Origin: Paracoccaceae bacterium | GTDB lineage: Bacteria; Pseudomonadota; Alphaproteobacteria; Rhodobacterales; Rhodobacteraceae | Length of the DNA: 9,840 bases | Direction: 5' to 3' | Assembly: GCA_007121115.1 (NCBI GenBank) | Contig: SKMI01000194.1 | Location: 1 to 9,840 of the forward strand | Part shown: piece by piece, positions 6,148 through 9,840 of the stretch | Numbering within the stretch: the stretch's first letter is position 1 | Layout: every line of letters starts with the position of its first letter | The notes under the pieces: model-generated | What the model was told of the DNA's origin: nothing | What the model saw: the letters and a program-made list of their open reading frames with translations, nothing else | Databases searched by the model: none | Translations under genes and position numbers: made by a program

Positions 6148-7197
6148 CTAGCCGTGGCGGATCGGTTCCGGGACGTAGCGGAAGGCATCGCCCTTGCGGC
6201 TGACATGGCCGATGCCGGGGAAGGGGAAGTGATAGCCCGCCACCCGCATCCGGTCCGTGGCCAGCATATCCAGCACCCGCCGCCGGGTCTGTGCGCCGGC
6301 CTCGGGGTCGGTGTCGAAGGAAAACCCCCAGTCTGGATGGCGGAAGGACACGGCTGCATGGTGCGCCGCGTCGCCGATCACGATGCAGGTCGCATCGCCT
6401 GAGGCGATGATGAAGGAGGTGTGGCCCACCGTATGCCCCGGCGTGGCCATGGCGGTGATTCCGGGCAGCACCTCTTGCCCGTCCTCGATAAAATTGATGC
6501 GCTCGCGCAGGGGTAGCAGATTGCCCCGCGCGCCCTCGGCAATCACCCCGACGAACCCCCCGACTGCGACGACCTCTTCGCTGGTCCAGAACCCGAAATC
6601 CGCTTCCGACAGATGCACGGCAGCATTGGGGAAATTCGGCGCGCCATCGGCATCCGTCAGGCCGAAACAGTGATCCGGGTGGGGATGGGTCACCAGGATA
6701 TCGGTGAAGGCGGCCGGATCGAAGCCCGCAGCGCGCAGATTGCTCATCAGCTGGCCATGCCTGTCACCCGGATCGAAGCCCAGAGCCGTCCACGCGTCAG
6801 GCTCATCGCCGGGACCCGGGGCCCAGCCCGTGCCGGTATCGATCAGCACCAGCCGCTCGCCGGTGTTCAGGATGAGAACGTTCTGTTCCAGCAGCGTCGG
6901 TTCGAGGGGCAGAAATACATCTGACAAAACACCTTGCAGCGCATCCGGGTCCGCTTGCGGGAAGTGGTCGGTGGCTGACCCGATGTTCATGAGGCCATCC
7001 GACATGACCGTGGCCTCGATATCTCCGATGGCGAAGCGATACCAGGGTGGCTGGCCGAGATCGGGCGTCTCGATACGCGCCCTGGCGGGTCGCGGTGCCA
7101 GCCCGGTGAGAACCGCTGGCGCGGCGACAAGGGCGGTCGCGGACATGACACCGTTGCGCATCAGGTCACGGCGGGCGATGGGGCGGCCTTCGGGCAT
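6148..7197 (-). CDS. Tat-exported MBL-fold metallo-hydrolase
   Basis: A 349-aa protein from ATG 7197, chosen because GGAGGATAAG precedes it and the signal peptide starts there. The N-terminus has a twin-arginine signal (ARRDLMRNG at residues 8-16), a hydrophobic stretch to about residue 33 and a probable cleavage site after ARA (38-40), so it should be exported folded to the periplasm. The metallo-beta-lactamase core is complete: LIDTGTG (119-124), the metal motif HPHPDH (171-176), TPGHT with His255, GDAAHH with Asp276, and the final ligand His323 in GYHFPFPGIGHV. The set is that of a dinuclear metal hydrolase of the lactonase/glyoxalase-like branch, and the YHFPFPGIGH ending is common in exported hydrolases of this group. 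The substrate is unknown; lactones or esters are possible. It lies 224 nt downstream of the methyltransferase gene on the same strand, probably in one unit. No catalytic residue is missing. Confidence 0.9.
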   Translation of the reverse strand: MPEGRPIARRDLMRNGVMSATALVAAPAVLTGLAPRPARARIETPDLGQPPWYRFAIGDIEATVMSDGLMNIGSATDHFPQADPDALQGVLSDVFLPLEPTLLEQNVLILNTGERLVLIDTGTGWAPGPGDEPDAWTALGFDPGDRHGQLMSNLRAAGFDPAAFTDILVTHPHPDHCFGLTDADGAPNFPNAAVHLSEADFGFWTSEEVVAVGGFVGVIAEGARGNLLPLRERINFIEDGQEVLPGITAMATPGHTVGHTSFIIASGDATCIVIGDAAHHAAVSFRHPDWGFSFDTDPEAGAQTRRRVLDMLATDRMRVAGYHFPFPGIGHVSRKGDAFRYVPEPIRHG

Positions 7198-7421
7198 CTT
7201 ATCCTCCAATTCTATCGTCTGGTGGAAATGGGCTCGGGTGGGTGTGTCGCTGCCACTGTCCTGCCGATGCAGGCGCTGGAACGCGGAATACGGCGCGTTC
7301 GAGCAGGCGCGTGGACCGGCCCCGCGCCGCGCTCCGGCCAGGGAAATCCACATGCGGCAAATTGTAGCAGAATTTCGCTCCGCATGCGAGTTTTTCTCAA
7401 GAAAACTTCGGTTTTCGACGG
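7198..7421. other. Spacer between methyltransferase and hydrolase genes
   Basis: The 224-nt spacer contains no supportable gene. The hydrolase frame stays open through it (to 7425), but the encoded residues look random and the Tat signal fixes the true start at 7197. Near the methyltransferase stop it carries the 6-bp hairpin GAAAAC-TTCG-GTTTTC (7401-7416). This has no following T-tract on the minus strand, so it is at best a weak terminator or RNA-stabilising hairpin. Confidence 0.4.
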
Positions 7422-8312
7422 TCAATTCGCAGGATTCCGGGCCGAGATCATCCAGGACGAACTGGCCATGACGATCCCGTCGGCCTCGCGGCGCTGGCGG
7501 TTGATGGCCTCGGCCAGCGCTTCCTCGATCTGCGGGCGCTTGGCCTCGGCCTCGGCGCCCGCCTCGCGGAAGACTTCGCCCGCCGGGCCGATGGCTAGCT
7601 GGAAGTCGATGGCGTCCTGAATGTTGCGGCCCACCAGCACCGGGGCGTCGATCCGCTCGAAGGCGATGTCCTCGTAGCCTGCGATCTCCATCATCTTGCG
7701 TGTGGTGCCCTCATCGGCCATCGAGAAGGGGCCGGGTCCGCAGGTGCGGGCATCCTCGCCCGGGGGCGGCAGGAAGCGCAGCACCACATCCTTGGCCATG
7801 GACAGCCACGGATTGTCGGCCGGGTCGCGCCAGACGATATGCACCATCCGCCCGCCCGGGCGCAGCGACTTGCGCATGTTGCGCAGCCCCGCCACCGGGT
7901 TGGCGAAGAACATGGTGCCAAAGCGGGCGAAGGCGAAGTCGAAGGCGCTTTCGGGCAGCGCGACCTCGGCATCCCCGCGCAGGAAGGTGACATTGTCCAG
8001 GTCGGTCTCGGCCAGTTCCGCCTGCGCGGTTTCCAGAAACATGTCGCAGCAGTCGATCCCGGTGACCGAGCCTTCGGGTCCGACGATGCGGGCAAGCTTC
8101 ATTGCCGTGTCGCCCCAGCCGCAGCCGACATCGACCACGTTGTCGCCTGCGCGCACCGGAAGCTTCGGAAACACGGCTTCGCTGTGATGGGTCAGCCCGC
8201 CCACAAGGATGTGGCGGAAACGGTTGAACTTCGGGCCCAGCACCTCGTTCCAGAACTGGACAAACTCGGAATCGGCCTGGGTCTCGGGCATTTCGATCTG
8301 CGGATGTGCCAT
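7422..8312 (-). CDS. Class I SAM-dependent methyltransferase (UbiE/Methyltransf_11 type)
   Basis: A 296-aa soluble enzyme from ATG 8312, preceded by an AGGAGG site (GCAAGGAGGATTGTC). The frame is open further upstream, but those residues are low-complexity shadow sequence. The Rossmann core is clear: motif I VVDVGCGWGDTAMKLA (59-74) binds S-adenosylmethionine, acidic Asp87 in VTGIDCCDM contacts the ribose, LRGDAEVALPE (111-121) is motif II, and FDFAFARFGTMFFANPV (124-140) with LRPGGRMVHIVWRD (150-163) follows. The rest is a helical substrate cap. The sequence resembles small-molecule methyltransferases rather than DNA or rRNA enzymes, but the substrate cannot be named. The C-terminus carries an 8-residue insertion between ADG and MISARNP relative to the duplicated tail at 6050. 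It is the first gene of the probable unit with the MBL-fold hydrolase. Confidence 0.9.
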   Translation of the reverse strand: MAHPQIEMPETQADSEFVQFWNEVLGPKFNRFRHILVGGLTHHSEAVFPKLPVRAGDNVVDVGCGWGDTAMKLARIVGPEGSVTGIDCCDMFLETAQAELAETDLDNVTFLRGDAEVALPESAFDFAFARFGTMFFANPVAGLRNMRKSLRPGGRMVHIVWRDPADNPWLSMAKDVVLRFLPPPGEDARTCGPGPFSMADEGTTRKMMEIAGYEDIAFERIDAPVLVGRNIQDAIDFQLAIGPAGEVFREAGAEAEAKRPQIEEALAEAINRQRREADGIVMASSSWMISARNPAN

Positions 8313-8869
8313 GACAATCCTCCTTGCCTCGGGTGTCTGCGTTGCAGCGGGGTATCGGGGCGCAGCGCGGCAAGCTTGAGCGAGACATGGGGAAAGCGTG
8401 GAGATGCCCGGCCCGGCCAAAGCCTGCGCGGGCAAGCGAGGCATCGATACCGACAATGACGGCGCGGCATGCGGCTCAGGCGCGATTGGGACCGAGGGGC
8501 AGAAGTTCGCGTTCGAGGAGGGGTTGCTCGTCACGCATCGCGGGCTGTCAGGCCCGTTGATCCTGCAGATTGCCAGCTACCGGACCCTGGGCCGCGCGAT
8601 CCGTGTCGACCTGTGCCCGGGGCAAGACCTCGCGGTCAAGGCCGAGGCCGTTCGACCCGCACCGGTCGGTCTCTTGCTTTGGCATGGCGCCATTGTCCAC
8701 GGAGAAGCGGCGATGCCTTCGATCCTGGAGCCGCCGACCAGGCAGTCCGGCAGTCCCCCTTTGGATGGCGGTCTCGTCCCATGGCACCAGGGCCCAGACC
8801 GACGGCGGGTTTGGTGTCGCAGACCTGGCCTGGATCGGCTAGAATACTCACCAGCATGAGGAGATCGCC
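8313..8869. other. Intergenic stretch with gene debris
   Basis: Between the divergent methyltransferase and cupin genes lie about 560 bases. Apart from the flavoprotein remnant at about 8488-8640, open frames on both strands look non-coding. The promoter of the methyltransferase should lie between 8313 and about 8400 and that of the cupin just upstream of 8860, but I cannot point to convincing boxes for either. Confidence 0.4.
8488..8640 (+). pseudogene. Remnant of a HI0933/BaiN-type flavoprotein
   Basis: A plus-strand stretch of about 50 codons reads EGQKFAFEEGLLVTHRGLSG followed by PLILQIASYRTLGRAIRVDL and CPGQDL. LFTHRGLSGPAILQISSYW, then an acidic IDLLP-x-x-DL segment, is a hallmark of HI0933-like (YhiN/BaiN) FAD-dependent oxidoreductases of about 390 aa. 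Neither the FAD-binding N-terminus nor the C-terminal domain is present nearby; residues on both sides in this frame are unrelated. It is an internal fragment without a start. Edges are approximate. Confidence 0.6.
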
Positions 8870-9274
8870 ATGGAGATCCGCCCCGCCGGTTCGACCCCGT
8901 CACGGCCCGCGCCCGCTGAATACTTCACCGGCACCGTGTGGCAGGAACCGATTTGCGATCCCGGCGAGACCAAAGCTCTGCTGTCGCTCATGGTCACCTT
9001 CGCGCCCGGGGCGCGGACACACTGGCACACGCATCCGCTGGGTCAGACACTGCTGGTCGTCTCGGGGTGCGGTCTGATCCAGTGCCGGGGTGGCCCCGTG
9101 CAGACAATCCGCGCCGGTGATCGGGTCTGGATCCCGCCCGGAGAGGAGCATTGGCATGGCGCCGGCCCGGACATGTTGATGCGCCACATTGCGATGCAGG
9201 AGGTCAAGGACGGCGTGGGCGCCCACTGGCTGGAGCCAGTGAGCGACGCAGATTACGGTCAAGGAGGCGTTTGA
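8870..9274 (+). CDS. Small cupin protein, (R)-hydroxynitrile-lyase-like
   Basis: An intact 134-aa single-domain cupin. GAGGAGATCGCC directly precedes ATG 8870, a good ribosome-binding site. Cupin motif 1 is GARTHWHTHPLGQTLLVVSG (residues 47-66) and motif 2 is GDRVWIPPGEEHWHG (83-97). His53, His55, Gln59 and His94 occupy the positions that, as I recall, bind Mn in the bacterial cupin (R)-mandelonitrile lyase GtHNL, and His96 is also present. The start (a short lead, then YFTGTVWQEP) and the end (VGAHWLEPVSDADY) fit the same group. Natural roles in this group are poorly known, and many members are annotated as carboxymuconolactone-decarboxylase-associated cupins. The metal site is complete, so the protein is probably active, cytoplasmic and stand-alone. 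No operon partner is seen: IS sequence follows it. Confidence 0.88.
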   Translation: MEIRPAGSTPSRPAPAEYFTGTVWQEPICDPGETKALLSLMVTFAPGARTHWHTHPLGQTLLVVSGCGLIQCRGGPVQTIRAGDRVWIPPGEEHWHGAGPDMLMRHIAMQEVKDGVGAHWLEPVSDADYGQGGV

Positions 9275-9620
9275 GCGCTGAGCGGCGCCTGTTGCGGCAA
9301 GTGGCCCTGTCCTCAGGTTGGATGAAGGGACCGGACCGCGGCACCTGAATCGGAGCCCTCACGCATCCCTGAGAGGCGCTTCTCGGCCTGTTTTGTTGAA
9401 AAACTCTTCCTTGATCGAGACCTGAACTGCTGATTCAATTCCTGTAATTGAGGGGAGGGTCGACGATGATGGGACCGCGGAAGGAAGTGGGCTCGAACCA
9501 TGTATGGATGGCTCCCGCGGGGCAAGAGCTATGCGGGAAACTGGGTGACGGGGTTTGAGAGGGTGGCGTACCGTGGCGGGTGATCAAGCCTGCCAGAACT
9601 TCCAAGAGGAACGATACGCC
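9275..9620. other. IS-rich intergenic region
   Basis: About 345 bases separate the cupin from the IS256-family transposase. The first part (9275-9389) shows nothing recognisable. The second part contains a probable IS left end (9390-9480) and then the leader of the IS256-family element. Minus-strand open frames here look non-coding. Confidence 0.45.
9390..9480 (+). mobile_element. Probable truncated left end of an IS5/IS1182-type element
   Basis: The segment starts near TGTTTTGTTGAAAAACTC, which looks like an IS terminal sequence. It contains a small dyad TCAATT-CCTG-T-AATTGA (9435-9451) and a strong GAGGGGAGG site, and reaches ATGATGGGACCGCGG (9466-9480), encoding MMGPR. MMG(P)R is a start I associate with IS1182/IS5-group transposases. 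After these five codons the frame becomes unrelated and stops after about 25 codons. The rest of the transposase is absent, as if replaced by the neighbouring IS256-family element. The identification is from memory of such leaders and needs a match. Confidence 0.4.
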
Positions 9621-9840
9621 ATGGAGAAGACTACCGACATCATCGCCCTTCGTCAGCCGGAATCTGTGGATGATCCGCTGACCGAGATCGCCCGCGATGG
9701 CGCCCGCCGGATGCTGGCCGCTGCGCTGAGAGCCGAGGCTGACGCCTTTGTTGCGCAGCATGCCGAAGAGACCCTGCCGGACGGTCGCCAGCGCGTTGTC
9801 CGACACGGTTACGCGCCGGAGCGCAGTATCCAGACCGGGA
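9481..9840 (+). mobile_element. IS256-family insertion sequence, left part
   Basis: The IS256-family transposase starting at 9621 and its leader form the left part of an insertion sequence that continues past the window. Its exact left end is uncertain, probably between 9481 and 9560, because the right end with the matching inverted repeat is not visible. The break in the IS5/IS1182-like leader at about 9480 is the best guess for the junction. Confidence 0.5.
9621..9840 (+). CDS. IS256-family (mutator-type) transposase, N-terminal part
   Basis: The first 73 codons of a transposase run off the window end. The pattern DPLTEIARDGARRMLAAALR (residues 18-37), AEADAFVAQHAEE, then LPDGRQRVVRHGYAPERSIQ (52-71) is the standard N-terminal region of IS256-family transposases. 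These are DDE enzymes of about 400 aa that move the element by a copy-out mechanism with a circular intermediate. The catalytic D, D and E lie beyond the window, so integrity cannot be judged. CAAGAGGAACGATACGCC before ATG 9621 supplies a ribosome-binding site, and the frame is clean as far as it goes. Confidence 0.92.
   Translation, partial: MEKTTDIIALRQPESVDDPLTEIARDGARRMLAAALRAEADAFVAQHAEETLPDGRQRVVRHGYAPERSIQTG

Noticed and set aside
7401..7416. GAAAAC-TTCG-GTTTTC hairpin as a terminator of the methyltransferase gene
   Set aside because: The stem is short and AT-rich and lacks a T-tract on the minus strand, so it is mentioned only as part of the spacer.
7198..7425. N-terminal extension of the MBL-fold protein to 7425
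   Set aside because: A GGAGG site and a complete Tat signal peptide place the start at 7197; the extension looks random.
8313..8534. N-terminal extension of the methyltransferase to 8534
   Set aside because: A strong AGGAGG site precedes ATG 8312; the extension is Pro/Ala/Ser-rich shadow sequence with no counterpart in the family.
1..9840. CRISPR array, tRNA or rRNA gene, or phage module
   Set aside because: I saw no regularly spaced repeats, no cloverleaf-like sequence, no rRNA-like segment and no phage structural genes on either strand.

Overview
The window is GC-rich, strongly G/C at third codon positions, and looks alphaproteobacterial, most likely from the Rhodobacterales (Paracoccus/Roseobacter group). 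This assignment rests on protein style and gene content, not on a search. It reads as the end of a conserved metabolic operon followed by a mosaic of intact accessory genes, gene remnants and insertion-sequence DNA.

Layout. (1) Positions 1-1398, plus strand: the two ATPase genes of a urea ABC transporter, urtD (5' end outside the window) and urtE, 3 nt apart. No urease gene follows. (2) 1399-3315: mostly gene-poor, with a small unassigned ORF (1758-1898), a decayed vapBC-type toxin-antitoxin pair on the minus strand (toxin with two frameshifts, antitoxin reduced to its C-terminal end), one intact RidA-family gene (2594-2989), and a region of disrupted coding-like sequence. (3) 3316-5888, minus strand: an N-terminally truncated AraC-type regulator, and upstream of it a large intact regulator joining a catalytically dead cyclase-like domain, an OmpR/PhoB-type winged helix, a TolB-N/FlgO-like domain and TPRs. 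(4) 6009-8312, minus strand: a probable transcription unit made of a class I SAM-dependent methyltransferase, a Tat-exported metallo-beta-lactamase-fold hydrolase, and the duplicated 3' tail of a second methyltransferase gene, closed by a hairpin plus T-tract. (5) 8313-8869: a short remnant of a HI0933/BaiN-type flavoprotein, otherwise nothing recognised. (6) 8870-9274, plus: an intact small cupin resembling (R)-hydroxynitrile-lyase-type cupins. (7) 9390 to the end: a probable IS5/IS1182-type left end broken by an IS256-family element whose transposase runs off the window.

How it fits together. UrtD and UrtE power urea import with permease and binding-protein genes expected upstream. The methyltransferase and the exported hydrolase are probably co-transcribed, but their substrates cannot be read from sequence. 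The pseudo-cyclase/winged-helix/TPR regulator lies just downstream of their terminator and may control local genes; that is inference. The many broken genes and IS ends mark the region from the end of urtE onward as a recombination and decay hotspot. I see no convincing undescribed defence or mobile system. The most unusual items are the pseudo-cyclase regulator and the duplicated methyltransferase tail.
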